Of a stretch of DNA of 64,000 nt, positions 1 through 11,955 are shown piece after piece. This DNA is from Carya illinoinensis (Eukaryota; Streptophyta; Magnoliopsida; Fagales; Juglandaceae), in NCBI RefSeq assembly GCF_018687715.1, contig NC_056760.1, positions 38,206,001 to 38,270,000 of the forward strand, given 5' to 3'. The notes under the pieces were generated by a model, which saw nothing but the letters and a program-made list of their open reading frames with translations, was not told the DNA's origin and made no database searches. Made by a program: the position numbers and the translations under genes. The stretch's first letter is position 1. Each line of letters opens with the position of its first letter.

Positions 1-380
1 CGACGTCGTAAAATGTGCTGAATACTCAGACAGTTAGTAATAAAAAGTTAAAAAGAATTAAAAACCAGGCTTACCCCCCAGTACTTTTAGCTACCCAGAA
101 AGGGGGAAAAAGGGAAAAAGAAAATATTTCTGCTTCAATGTCATCAATATCACAAAGAAGCAATTAGGCAGCGTTCTCCACATTCAACAAGCACATGGAG
201 ACTGAAACTTTTGCTTGCTTTTCCTTTACAATTCTCGATCAAATCAAATTCAATGCACATTTCTTGACTGCCGAGAGCTTTTTGCTAATGCCACATGCAA
301 TCTGACCCTTTTTTTCTTTGTTTTAGAGCAACGAAGATTCAGTAAACTAGAAATGCTAACTGGATACAAGATTGATCCTG
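1..380. other. 3' flank of the first gene, no gene seen
   Basis: This stretch lies downstream of the stop codon at 381-383 of the minus-strand gene and probably includes its 3' untranslated region. Short open frames here overlap the last exon on the wrong strand or frame, and I see no independent gene. Confidence 0.5.
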
Positions 381-1997
381 TCATCGCTGGACTTGGCTTG
401 CACCGGGTCGATATTCTCCAATTCCAAGCAGGTCCTGCAAATGTGAGGATTCTAATCTTCATGCAATAATATTCCATAATACTGACAATGAGATAATTTA
501 ACATTGTTTGAATGAGTACATCCATCCATAACCCATTATGTAACACCTGAATTTCACATTGGGAAATATGAATAACCCAGATACAGTGGGTAGTTATAAA
601 GATAGTTATGGGTGCTAAGTCCTATAGTACTTAATAGGTGAAATTGAACTTTATAAGTGATTCTAAGGAAGCTTCAAATTGTACAGAGCGGGCCAGCCTC
701 TAGTGTGCTATGAAAAACAAAACAAAACAAAAGAACAAAACAAAACAATGTCAATTGTATGCAAGATATTTTAATATCATCACAAATAACTTTCCAGCAA
801 GTAGCAGTGCATGAATAATACAAATCATGCTTGCAAAGTGACAACGGATATCACCATAAGAATAGGACTGGAAATTAAAAAGCGCATCTGGAAGATGGTG
901 AAGCTCCATTTTCAGCTTGCTGGTTGGCTAAGGAGAAGATGGCGAAGCTCGAGGCATTAGGTGTTTTCATTTCCATTTTTCTTTCTTGATGAGTGGTCCT
1001 AGGGGAGGAGGGATGGGGAATTCAAACCAGCAAGCTCAGCTTGCTGGCCAAGTGTACACACCTTGGGGTCAAAGCACAGAGAATTAGTTGATGAGATCAG
1101 TGGGACGGCCTCATATTGTTCTTTCAAACAGCTAAGTATTTGAGCCAACTACAGTTCAGCCACTGAAGTTTTGAGGCATGGAAACATCTAACGCAATATT
1201 GCATTACTTCTCAACTAATAATATTAAATCGTCATCTTTGCGTCTAAAAATCTATCCCAAATCATTGTATTAGTGCGCCATCCATAATCGTTGCAACAAA
1301 GCTCTAACTTATCTTCACACAGTGGGGCTATCACAATTTTTTAACACAAAGTTTACACTTGACAGAAAGCAAGCTTTAAGAAACAATGAGAAAGTTTCTA
1401 CACAAGAACCCATCAAGTCACATACTTCTATGTCTAGGATACTCTTCTCCAGGGAAGAAAATTTACTAATTCTGTCTACTTGACTAGACATTGACCAATG
1501 GTAAAGTCAATGGTCTTTGGAGTTTGGACCAAATGGGATCTCCTCCCTCCCATATACAAGAGGCGAAGGTTGGAGTCCCAAATAAACAAGGAGCGAAGGT
1601 CTTTGTCAATCAAAAAATGAAGTGATCAATGACAATCAGCTTAATAAGTTTTAAGCATCAATTCAGTTACGATGTAAGTAGGTTTGTGCAAAACTCCAAC
1701 TCTACTTGAACCTCCATTCTAACTTTGTTTAGAGAGGAGTTGGAATTTTAGAAGCTCTGCTAAAAATAAGTGGGTGACAAAGTTCAGAATCCATCAAGAC
1801 TCGGAAAAAAACCTGAACCCCAACTCCAATTTATTTGAAAACAATTTATTACATGTGTCTGTGTATTAATAATGCTGCTTCAGTGAACAAAATTTGAAAT
1901 GTTGTAGTGACTAGCATGCTTTTGAATTTCTATGAGGTGGTCTATTAGTACCATTTGTCGCCCAATACATAATCACACTTTTGTATTTACATAATCA

Positions 1998-2037
<40 letters not shown>

Positions 2038-4866
2038 GTACACACTTTTGGTTTCATGTTGAACGCCGAAAGCTGCCGCATGAGGGGCATTGATTTTGAT
2101 GCCAAATACTGAATGCCACCACATGAGGGCATTGGTTTCACACCGAGAATAGCTGCAGAATCCGCAGCTTCCACTCGTGATCCCCTTCTCATGGTGTTTA
2201 TCAGCAAGTTCTCTCCTCATCCTTCATAAGACCCAAGACTTCTTTTTATTTTTGTTTTAACAAATCTAATTTGTAGGTTTTACTTGTTCTTGTGTCTTGA
2301 AATTCTGCGAGTTTTTACTTTCTATTTGTCCATGGAACTGAACTGAAGCATGCTAAATTTGTGGCTTTAATTTTGTGTGATCAGTGCTTTGTGCTTGTGA
2401 ATTCTGCTTTGCATGCTTGATTTTTGCTCATTTAGGATTTTGGGTTTGCCTTTGTGCAAGTACGCAATTTTTTTTTTATTTGGATCAACTCTAAAGAGTG
2501 GCTCCAACTCCATTATGATTCCAAGCATGCGGAGCATAGTTGAAATTGTTATGATTTGGAGTCAGAGTCTAGAAACGAATCTGAATCACAATAGAATAGA
2601 AGCTCAGAGTCCTGGATTCCGACTTCGTTGGAGTAAGATCCCACTCCTAAATGTAAGTTACTAACCCATACAACTCAGTCCATCTCACCTAGAGAATCTA
2701 TCAGGATTCACAAAAAGAGAAGAAATAACATCAAAGGTGCAATTTAACAATGAGCAATACTACATACAGTCGTGGAATTGCAAACGCCGCACAATCGTTT
2801 TGAAAAAGAGTGGGGTCCACGATTAAAAAGTTAGTTTTTTTTTCATGTGGGTCCCATAGTAATTCATTTTTTTCAAAGCGACTGCACGCCGCTTGCACAA
2901 TCACGACTGTAAATATCATTTCTCTTTAACAATATTATATGACTCTAAGTGAGCTAAGCTGGCCAATTCTAGCGCATGATTATGACATTAGGGTAAGCTC
3001 ACCTTGATCAAAGCTACTTTTTGTTATGTAAATTATTACACATAACAATGTGGTTAACAGCCAAAAGGTGAAGCAGGACCCTTGCTTCACCACCTAAGGC
3101 CACCAACAGAACTTGATCAAAGCTTACTGTGTGTAGTTGTGTCATTTGGGTAAAAAAAAAAAAAAAGAACTGTTTGTTGAATAGAAAACAAAATTAGTCA
3201 GAAGCCAACAGGTAGAAGGAAATATGCACCTGGCATGCTTTATTTTTGGCTCTGGTCTCTGCTGTACTTGGTATATCATGATTTGGTTTTACGAACCTCT
3301 TCTCACGCCGCTCACACGAGCCCCATCCATCTGAGAACCTACCACCTCTAGGGAAAAAAGTACAGAAAAATAGTAATTACGGAACAAAATATATCAGATA
3401 TAGTAGAGAAGGTTATCAGATACAGTAGAGAAGGTATTGCTTTATCCTTAAGAGCTAGAAAACATACTGCATGTATGCCCGAACCACAAATTCAGCACGC
3501 TGAACATTACGGTTCTCATCAAATTCAATTGTCTTATCTTTGATTTCAAAAGAGAGATTGAAATAGAATGATATCTTCCTCCAGCCTGCTTAATAAAGAT
3601 GCCCCATGTTACATTGATTGTTCTCATATTTAATCAGCAAGAAAGGAGAAACCCATAATCTTTTACCTGATTTTTTTATGAAAGGATTCCCAGAAATCAT
3701 TGTGTAATCAGTTTTCTCCAAAATCTGTCCATGGAATGACAAAGACAGCACTTGACTACATCAATATGCCGGGATTCCATTGGATTATTTTACTTGTGGC
3801 ATGTGATTTTTGAGAGTGCGTAGCAATTGTCACTATGTTGTGCATGTGCAGATACATTGAGTTCATTCCTTACAAATAACTATCAGAAACTCAGAACCTC
3901 AAACTTTAAACGCTGCAGAACACGTCTGAAAATGCAGAAAAGTGATAAGTTATCCCTGTAAGAGTTTAAGTACGGAAAGAAAAGTTTGCTCAACTTTCAA
4001 AAGTTTCCTTGCCAGAACCGAAGAAGAAAAAGTGTACCATTTTACACAGATATCACACATTTATAAAGATCGTGATGAGCGAAGGACCATTGCAGAGCAC
4101 CAAATCGATCATTTTATTAGATTCATTACTCTGTTATAATATACAACAATTAAAAAATTAAATAAACACCCAATTTCTCATAATTAACATCAGCAATTCA
4201 GCATAACAAAAAATTATTTGCACATGTAACATTAACAGGTATGCAAGGAATACCAGTCTGAAAACAATCAATTGAAAAAAAATTAAATTAAATTAAACTA
4301 ATTACCGCCATAGCTGCATTCTGATACTCCTTAAACAGGGAAACCGAAGGGAACCTCCCAGACAAGCTATGCCTCATATTTAGGTCCTCGCTCCACCCAC
4401 ACCTCCCCGGGGAGCCCTCCGAACGAGCACTAATCTCCTTCACGCCGAACCTTTCAATATCCGGAGACAAATGCGCTTCGGGAGACGAATACGCAGGCGT
4501 GGTGGGCGTGCGCTGCACATTCCTGACCACGAGGAGAGGACTACTCTCGCTCACTACGGAAGCGCAAGTCCTCGCCACCTTGCGTGGTGGGCGATAAATC
4601 CATGGTTCCTGCACCACCTCGCCTTCGGAAGAAATCCTAAGGTCGGAGTCAGCAAAGTTAGGGATCCTAGGGTTTCTAGTAAACTTTGTCGGCGGCGCGG
4701 GGTTAGAGATTGGTGATACTGGCTGGAAATTGGGACATTTGATTGCGAGAGGCTTGCGAGATTTGGAGGATGAGTGAGAGGCTGCGGCGGTATCGATTAC
4801 GGCCCACAAAGCTGCGTCGTCGAGGTCCTTGTCGTCGGCGACAGAGTAAGGGATTTGAGAAGCCAT
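381..4866 (-). CDS. Conserved 302-aa plant protein of unknown function, five exons
   Basis: I assembled five exons with GT-AG junctions: 4306-4866, 3667-3724, 3468-3585, 3230-3347 and 381-434 (561+58+118+118+54 = 909 nt, 302 codons plus TGA). Phases agree across every junction. The start is the first ATG (MASQIPYSV). Residues 1-180 are low-complexity, rich in Ser and Pro, and probably disordered. Residues 180-302 look like a compact domain, with FIKKSGWRKISFYF, then QRAEFVVRAYMQGGRFSDGW, SCERREKRF and TAETRAKNKACQDLLGIGEY. From memory, short prokaryotic and phage proteins of unknown function share a KSGWRK...TRAKNRA pattern, so the C-terminal domain may be ancient. No catalytic motif is recognised and no function is proposed. 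The final intron is about 2.8 kb and holds a MITE. The splice model fits well, but the function is unknown. Confidence 0.85.
1998..2037. repeat. Compound CT/TA microsatellite
   Basis: A run of about ten CT dinucleotides passes directly into about ten TA dinucleotides within the large intron. Confidence 0.95.
2752..2924. mobile_element. Mutator-type MITE inside the large intron
   Basis: The 173-bp element is bounded by imperfect terminal inverted repeats of about 23 bp, starting GAGCAATACTACATACAGTC and ending in the reverse complement of GAGAAATGATATTTACAGTC. The 9-bp sequence TTTAACAAT occurs on both sides (2743-2751 and 2925-2933) as a target-site duplication. A 9-bp duplication is typical of Mutator-like elements, so I infer a non-autonomous MULE. 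It has no coding capacity. Confidence 0.75.
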
Positions 4867-5032
4867 TTTTGAGAATTATAAAAAGGATCTGGGCACCGGG
4901 CACGGCAGGTCATATCGCGCTGAAATCGCTTTTAGTTTTCGAATTCAAATTGTAGAGCCGTAGGACTGTAGGAGGCAAGAGAACGGCGTCGTATGGCATT
5001 GATTATCTCAAGGCATATGAATTTGATGAAGT
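4867..5032. other. Upstream region of the 302-aa protein gene
   Basis: This short region upstream of the ATG probably contains the promoter and 5' untranslated leader of the minus-strand gene. There is no unambiguous TATA box. Confidence 0.4.
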
Positions 5033-6058
5033 GGTGCATCCGGAGCTCTGACGGTGGGTAATACGTGGGAGGCATACGTTCACCCCATTTTGCAACGCCG
5101 CAACTTGTATTTCAACTTGAGAAGATGGTCTGATATAAGTTACAACACATTTTGCCCAAGGTGGCCAAAAAGTGATTGATCAACCGATTCAACAGGAGAG
5201 GAGTGGGAGGAACATCAGCTACTCCTCCACTCATATTAATCCTTTACTATTTATAAATATTTTATTATTATTTATTAATTATCTAAGATCAACTTAACGT
5301 TGATCAACAAAAAAAATTGGAATTTCCAAAATATTCGTAGACTTGTCAAATTGTTAGCTTGAGACTATTATGGGTTGGCCATATAGATGATCATGCACTT
5401 ACCATCCGTTTACTACTATTTTATTATTATAATGTATTTAAAATTTTTATTTTTTTAATTATTTTTTAGAGTATTTTTTAATATTTTTAATCATTAAGAA
5501 GAAAATTAAAAAATATATATAATTTTATTAATAATCACTTTCTTAACTATTAAGTAAAAAAATAAATAAATAAATAAATAAACTGAAAGAGTTGTAAAAA
5601 ATCAATTCATTAATCATAAAATAAAATAAAATAAAATAAAAATAAAAATAATAAAAAGATGATAGGAGAGTAACAAAACCTATCATTATTCTGGCAATAT
5701 AGGTTGGGCCTCTTAATTGGGGTTTGGGCGTTTGGGGTAGGAATTTGTAGGTCCGGAGGCTGAACCTCTGCAGTCTGGCTCTTTAGACTAGACAAACTAT
5801 GTTTCAATCAATCTAATTATTTTGATAAATCGGAATATCAAAATTTAAAATACGAGGTTTATTTCAATCCCAAAACTAAGATTGAAAAACCCCATCTGAG
5901 CATATTCGATCAAGTGTATTCCTATTTACTAAAAATACTCTTTTAAGAAATTGTTAGATACTAAACTTGAACTTAAAGACTGCCACATGCAGCTTATATA
6001 GAAAGACAAAATCTGATAAAAACGCAAAATCTATGGAATACCAAAATATAATAGTAAT
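5033..6058. repeat. Segmental duplication, copy 1
   Basis: This copy matches 7458-8091 in the same orientation. Shared landmarks are GAGCTCTGACGGTGGG at the left end, GGAGGCTGAACCTC in the middle and CAAAATATAATAGTAAT at the right end. It contains about 315 bp of extra AT-rich sequence (about 5372-5687) absent from copy 2. There is no gene in it. Confidence 0.85.
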
Positions 6059-6233
6059 AGAGAGAGAAGGTGTGACTTCTTTTTAGAAAAAAAACAAATC
6101 TCTCCGTCAAGTTTCGCTGGAGAGAAAGGTGTGAATCTCGGCTCCAGCTTTCTCTCAATCTCGCTTTCTTTTTTCGTTCCTTTTCTGCTGCCTATATGTA
6201 TATATGTTTATATGGTAATGTTTTTCCACCGGT

Positions 6234-6575
6234 TTAGATAAGGGAAGAAAAATCAAACCTTCTAGAATTATCTCGTCTTTGGATAAAGTAAGATTCATGG
6301 ACTTTTACCGCAACTTGGATATGAAGAAATAGAGAAAGAATCATTCGAAACCTCTTTCGAAAATTTTTGTGAGGATAGATTGGAGGATCAGCAAAATAGT
6401 CGAGAAAAAGATTTTGATAGACTTGCAATCGATCATGTCTGATGAATCTACATGATTTTTTAGAAGAACTATGTGAGCTTGATCCTTCTTCCAAAAGAAA
6501 TTGTCTTGCTAGCTCAATTTCTTCATCAGAATCTGAATCGATAAGTATCATTTTGTGAACAATCAAGCGATCCAT
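6234..6575 (-). pseudogene. PIF/Harbinger transposase N-terminal fragment
   Basis: The open frame of 113 codons has the N-terminal shape of plant Harbinger (ALP1-like, DDE_4) transposases: an acidic SDSDEEIELA start, then a conserved block LFLDYFADPPIYPHKNFRKR, FRMILSLFLHIQ and SYFIQRRDNS. Family members are roughly 400 aa and continue into a DDE nuclease domain. Here the frame stops right after the first block and the DDE region is missing, so it cannot be an active transposase. It lies between the two copies of the segmental duplication, suggesting a transposon remnant inserted there. Confidence 0.7.
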
Positions 6576-7457
6576 TGAGAGAAAATGAAAAAAAAAAAGG
6601 TTTCATAGTGAATGAAACTGTTGAAGAAATGTTATGTTTTATAGTGGAGGAATATAACTATTGAAGAAATATAACTGTTAAAAAATATAACTGTCGGAGA
6701 AATATAGCCTTAAGAAAATATATGTTGGAGAAATATAGTTGTTAAAAATATAACTGTCGGAAAAAATAAAGCTAAAAAAAGATATCCATTTTAGAGATAT
6801 GACCGTTAAAAAATTTTATCCGTAGAAATAATATAAATGTTATGTAATTTTTTAATAACGAATAAATATTCAAATTATAATTAAAATTAAAATAAATGAA
6901 AAGGTCAAAATTAATATTTTAATAAAATAGTGATAGACCTATTGAGTTTATTATTTGGTGTTGTTGAAAAGTGGTTAACTAAATTTATAAAAGTAAATTT
7001 TCTAGTTAAATTTTGATCAAACTTTATTGAGTCTACTACTGATATTTTAACTAGATTCATCTATCTTAACTATAAAGATATATCGTAAAAATAAATTCAT
7101 AAAATTGACGTAATTTGAAATGATATATTATTTTATAAAATTATATATTTTTATTGTAAAATAAATTTAAGATATCACATAAAGAGATTAAGACAAGTCA
7201 ATTTATAGATTTATTTTTATAAGATGTTTTCATAAATATACCAATTCTTTTCCAATTTTGATGAATGTATTTAGTCATAAGTTATTTAAGTTCCAGTTTT
7301 TGGGACAATCTAATATCGTACTTAACGTGAGACATTTGCCTTCTCAGATCCTGACTTCTTGTCCAATTTTGAAAAGCAACTAGATATCTACTAACCAGTA
7401 ACCATGAGACTCGTGCATCGACTGTGGAAGGGCGTGGCTGATAAGTTTTGAAGATTC
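6576..7457. repeat. AT-rich tract with degenerate tandem motif; no gene
   Basis: At 6630-6770 a motif like GAAATATAACTGTTAAAA recurs in degenerate form, probably part of the Harbinger remnant. At about 7075-7245 there is one copy of an AT-rich dispersed repeat (with TTTATTTTTATAA and ATTATAAAATAAATTTA blocks) seen many times in this window. I see no coding region. Confidence 0.5.
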
Positions 7458-8091
7458 GGTGCGTGTGGAGCTCTGACGGTGGGCAACGTGGGAGGCACAC
7501 GTTCTCCCCTTTTTGCAACGCAGCAACTTGTATTACAACTTGAGAGAATATGATGATACAAGTTACAACACATATTGCTGGGAGGTGGCCAAAAAGTGAA
7601 TGATGAATAGAAAGGAGAGGGTGAGAGGAACAGCATCTCCTCCACTCTTATTATTTTATTACTATTTATAAATATTTTATTATTATTTATTATTCATAAA
7701 TCATATAAAATCACCTTAATGTCGGTCGACCAAAAAAGTTAAAACTTCCATAGTATCTCGTAGACTTGTCTAATTGTTAGCTCCAGACTGGGCTGGCAAC
7801 ATAGGTTGCGCCGCCTCTTAAATTGGGGTTGGATGTTGAATTAGTAATTTGTAGGCCGGGAGGCTGAACCTCCGCAGCCTGGCTCCCTTTAGAATAGACA
7901 AACTATGTTTTAAAGACCCCATTTGAGCATATATATTCGATCAAGTGTATTCCTATTTACTAAAAATACTCTCAAGAAATTGTTAGATACTAAACTTGGA
8001 ACTTATGACTGCCACATGCAGCTTATATATATAAAATGAAAAGATCTCATAAAAACGCAAAATCTGTGGAACACCAAAATATAATAGTAAT
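7458..8091. repeat. Segmental duplication, copy 2
   Basis: This is the second copy of the segment at 5033-6058, collinear but without the AT-rich insert. Its right end runs into the 3' flank of the Hsp70 gene, so this is probably the original location and the 5.0-6.1 kb copy the derived one. Confidence 0.85.
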
Positions 8092-8394
8092 GGTAACTAC
8101 GAAACCTCCAAACAAAAGGTGAAATTATAATAAAGAAAACAAAGAAACCATATACGGGCAAGAATCGACCTTGATATTCCATAAGTATAGAACTTAGCCT
8201 GGCTACTAAACTTTTTGTTTTTGGGACAGTAATTAAATCAATGGAAGTAGCACAGGACATATAAAACTTTGGCTTTGAACAAAAATACCGATCAAGTTCA
8301 AAGCCCCAAAATTCGATAGGTGAAAGGAAAAATATAATAAAAAGCTACGAATCGACAACAACTTTAAGACAGACGGAAGGGCCCAGCAGAGAGT

Positions 8395-11096
8395 TTAGTC
8401 AACTTCCTCGATCTTGGGGCCGGCACCACCTCCTCCGGCATGACCGTGACCATCATCATCTACATCGCCGCCCATGTCAGCACCAGCACCTTGATACATC
8501 TTGGCAATAATTGGGTTACAGAGGCTCTCCAACTCCTTCATCTTGTCCTCAAACTCATCTGCCTCCGCGAGTTGGTTGCTGTCCAGCCATTGGATGGCCT
8601 GCTCAATGGCGTCATCTATCTTCTTCTTATCATCTGATCCAAGCTTGGCACCGATTTTCTCATCCTTCACCGTGTTCCTCATGTTGTATGCGTAATTCTC
8701 CAGTGCATTCTTGGCCTCCACCTTCTTCTTGTGCTCCTCATCCTCAGACTTGTACTTCTCTGCCTCTTGAACCATCTTTTCGATCTCCTCCTTCGAGAGT
8801 CTACCCTTGTCATTTGTGATGGTGATCTTGTTCTTTTGACCCGTGGTCTTGTCCTCCGCAGATACATTCAAAATACCATTGGCATCAATATCGAAGCATA
8901 CTGTGATCTGAGGAACACCCCTGGGAGCAGGAGGGATTCCTGACAGCTCAAATTTACCGAGCAAGTTGTTGTCCCTTGTCCTTGTTCTCTCACCCTCGTA
9001 GACCTGGATCAACACACCAGGCTGGTTGTCGGAATAGGTAGAAAACACCTGTTCCTTCTTTGTTGGGATCGTAGTGTTCCTAGGAATCAACACGGTCATG
9101 ACACCACCGGCAGTTTCCAGACCCAAGGAAAGAGGGGTGACATCCAAGAGCAGGAGATCCTGCACCTTCTCATTACCCTCACCGCTCAAAATAGCAGCCT
9201 GGACTGCAGCACCATAAGCAACGGCCTCGTCAGGATTGATGCTCTTGCATAGCTCCTTACCATTGAAGAAGTCTTGCAAAAGCTGCTGTACCTTGGGAAT
9301 TCTGGTCGAGCCACCGACGAGGACAACATCATGGACAGTGCTCTTGTCCATCTTGGCATCCCTCAGACACTTCTCAACGGGCTCCATGCACTTCCTGAAG
9401 AGATCCATGTTGAGCTCTTCAAATCTGGCACGAGTAATGGTGGAGTAGAAATCAACGCCTTCATACAAAGAATCAATTTCAATGGTAGTCTGGGCAGTGG
9501 AAGAAAGAGTTCTCTTTGCCCTCTCACATGCTGTCCTCAACCTCCTAAGAGCCCTTGCATTGCCATTGATATCCTTCTTGTTCTTTCTCTTGAACTCCTG
9601 AACAAAGTGGTTCACCATTCTGTTATCAAAATCCTCGCCACCAAGATGGGTGTCACCAGCTGTAGACTTCACCTCAAAGATACCCTCTTCAATAGTGAGA
9701 AGAGAGACATCAAACGTGCCGCCACCAAGATCAAAAATCAAGACATTTTTCTCGCCAACACTGGTTGCCTTCTTGTCAAGACCGTAAGCAATGGCAGCAG
9801 CAGTGGGCTCATTAATGATACGCATAACATTGAGACCTGCAATGACACCAGCGTCCTTTGTAGCCTGACGCTGAGAATCATTGAAGTATGCTGGTACAGT
9901 GACCACAGCGTTCTTTATTGTCGAACCAAGGTAAGCCTCTGCAATCTCGCGCATCTTCGTAAGAACCATGGAAGAGATTTCTTCAGCAGCAAATTGCTTC
10001 TCCTCACCCTTGTAGTTGACCACAATCATCGGCTTGTCACCGGGGCCAGGAATGACCTTGAATGGCCACAATTTCATGTCACCCTGAACTGAGGCATCAC
10101 TAAATCTCCGGCCAATTAACCTCTTTGCATCTGCAGAGATAGGTAATTGCGAATATTAGACATTTCAGTTTCGATGAATCATAGTTTATTATTCTTCATA
10201 TGAAGAAAATATACACTACCAAAACAAACGAGAATAACTTTCATCATTCAGTTAAATAATTGCAGATGTAAATCAAAATTTTCCTCCTGGAAATTGCTAG
10301 CTAGAACTTAACGATTCCACATTCAACAAGCAGTTTAAACAACAAAAAGATAAGAAATAGAATTTCACATAAATGTAAAACGACTTTTATTTTATCAATT
10401 ATTTATTCTCGAATATATTTCCTTATTTACTTGCTCCTGCCAAACCGAGGCAATAGCATTAACCATGTAATACGCGTGACAACTTATCAATTATGAATAA
10501 TTACCTCTTCAAACGACACATAATAAAAGAAACTAATCTTCACTATTATGCAGATAGATTTTTGCTAATCTATAAAACAAGTCCACGGGAATACTAGCTC
10601 AGCAATGAAAATCTGAACGATTATAAAGAAAGAGAAAATAGCCTAAAACAAATATCGATTTACCGACTGCAAACGAGCAAATTTCTGACAAGTCAAAAAC
10701 AAGAAAAGCTGAGATAGAAAAAACATTGCGAACGTACTGCCTACATAACCAAATTAAGAAAGCTAGATCTATATGCGTTCGGCAAACTGACACACATCTA
10801 GAAATACATCAGCAAACATAAACATAGGAATTAAGATCTAAGAATCAGCGAAGGGAATAGGACGCAGGAGCTCAGATCTCACCGAAGACGGTGTTGATGG
10901 GGTTCATGGCGACCTGGTTCTTGGCCGCATCACCGATCAAACGCTCCGAATCGGTGAAGCCAACGTAGGAAGGCGTTGTTCTGTTACCCTGGTCATTGGC
11001 GATGATCTCTACGCGATCGTGTTGCCAAACTCCCACGCACGAGTACGTAGTTCCGAGATCAATCCCGATTGCTGGGCCTTCTCCTTTCCCGGCCAT
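8395..11096 (-). CDS. HSP70: Cytosolic heat shock cognate 70 kDa protein (Hsp70)
   Basis: There are two exons, 10883-11096 (214 nt) and 8395-10130 (1,736 nt), joined by a 752-nt intron that splits the Asp codon after NTVF. This gives 649 aa, the usual length for cytosolic plant Hsp70. The nucleotide-binding domain shows [13 protein letters not shown] near residue 11, the phosphate-2 loop [13 protein letters not shown] and the adenosine motif [16 protein letters not shown]. The substrate-binding domain and helical lid follow, ending in a GGGAGP-type tail and the EEVD tetrapeptide that binds TPR co-chaperones. There is no signal or transit peptide, so the protein acts in cytosol and nucleus as an ATP-driven chaperone working with J-proteins and exchange factors. 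The frame is intact and the single early intron is typical of plant Hsc70 genes. A heat-shock element lies upstream. Confidence 0.97.
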
Positions 11097-11223
11097 TATG
11101 ATGGCTCTGCCGACGGAACGAAAAGAATAAAATCGAAAGAAGGAAAGTAAGAGCTAAAAAAATATGGTAGAAAAGAGCTGGATAGGTTTGAAGGTAAGAG
11201 AGGCGAGCGGGGCTGAGCACAGC

Positions 11224-11230
11224 TTATATA
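11224..11230 (-). promoter_or_regulatory. TATA box of the Hsp70 gene
   Basis: On the minus strand this reads TATATAA, 128 nt upstream of the Hsp70 ATG. Transcription would be expected to start near 11195, leaving a leader of about 100 nt. Confidence 0.75.
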
Positions 11231-11244
11231 GTGTAAGGATTAAA

Positions 11245-11259
11245 GTTCGAGAATGTTCT
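11245..11259 (-). promoter_or_regulatory. Perfect three-unit heat shock element
   Basis: The sequence contains TTCgaGAAtgTTC, three perfectly spaced inverted 5-bp units that bind trimeric heat shock factor. It sits 14 bp upstream of the TATA box of the Hsp70 gene, the normal place for a heat-inducible promoter. I infer heat induction on top of constitutive expression. Confidence 0.85.
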
Positions 11260-11397
11260 GTCAGTATTTGTAAGCTTTGGAGCCGTCCGATTTCAAATGG
11301 GAAACTGACGGTTTCAGATCGTTACGCGCTTTCCGTCCACGTTGACTCCTCTCGGTCCTCCCTATAACTTATATTTTTAAATAGAAAATCTTAAGGA

Positions 11398-11955
11398 TTT
11401 GTTTGAAAAAAGATTTTATCTCAAAATTTTTATTTTTTTAATATTATTTTATTTAATTTTCAAATAATCTTATTTGATTATACAATTCGAATGAGATAAG
11501 ATAAAATATTTTATTAAAAATTAAATAAAATATTATTATAATAGAATTTTTTAATATTAATTTTATTTTAAAATTTAAAAAAGTTAAATTATTTATTATA
11601 ATTTATGTAAAAATTTATAAAAGTTGTAATTATAATATAAGATAAGATGAGTTGAGATAGTTTGAGTTTTGGTATCCAAACCAACCCAAACACATATACT
11701 TTCAAATTAATCATTACTACTTTCTCAAAATTTCAAATAAAAAATAAAAAATAATTCAACTTTTTTAAATTTTTAAATAAAAGCAATATTAGAAAACTAT
11801 ATTTTAATTTTATAATATTTTTTATTCAATTTTTTCTCTATCATTTTCCAAAACTTCATAAAACATATTCAAACTATTTTACTGTTATTTATAAATTATC
11901 TTATTACTATTCACAAAATTCTCATTTCATCTTACTCTCCAAACTTGTCCTTTAA
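11398..11955. repeat. Two AT-rich MITE-like repeats of family A
   Basis: The left half (to about 11700) ends with GAGTTGAGATAGTTTGAG and TATCCAAACCAACCC. The right half reads toward ACTATTCACAAAATTCTC and CTCCAAACTTG. The same blocks recur at 49.0, 50.6 and 52.3-53.5 kb. They contain no coding sequence. Family A is my own label. Confidence 0.6.

Larger units (their letters stand above)
435..3229 (-). other. Large last intron of the 302-aa protein gene
   Basis: This 2,795-nt intron has donor GTGCAT after CAG and acceptor TTTGCAG. Besides the MITE at 2752-2924 and the CT/TA microsatellite at 1998-2037 I see no coding sequence in it. The minus-strand open frames near 2000-2220 merely read through the microsatellite. 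Confidence 0.75.

Noticed and set aside
9274..10092. A 272-codon plus-strand open frame opposite the Hsp70 exon
   Set aside because: It is an antisense shadow of the highly conserved Hsp70 coding sequence with no domain of its own. Such frames are common opposite GC-balanced Hsp70 genes.
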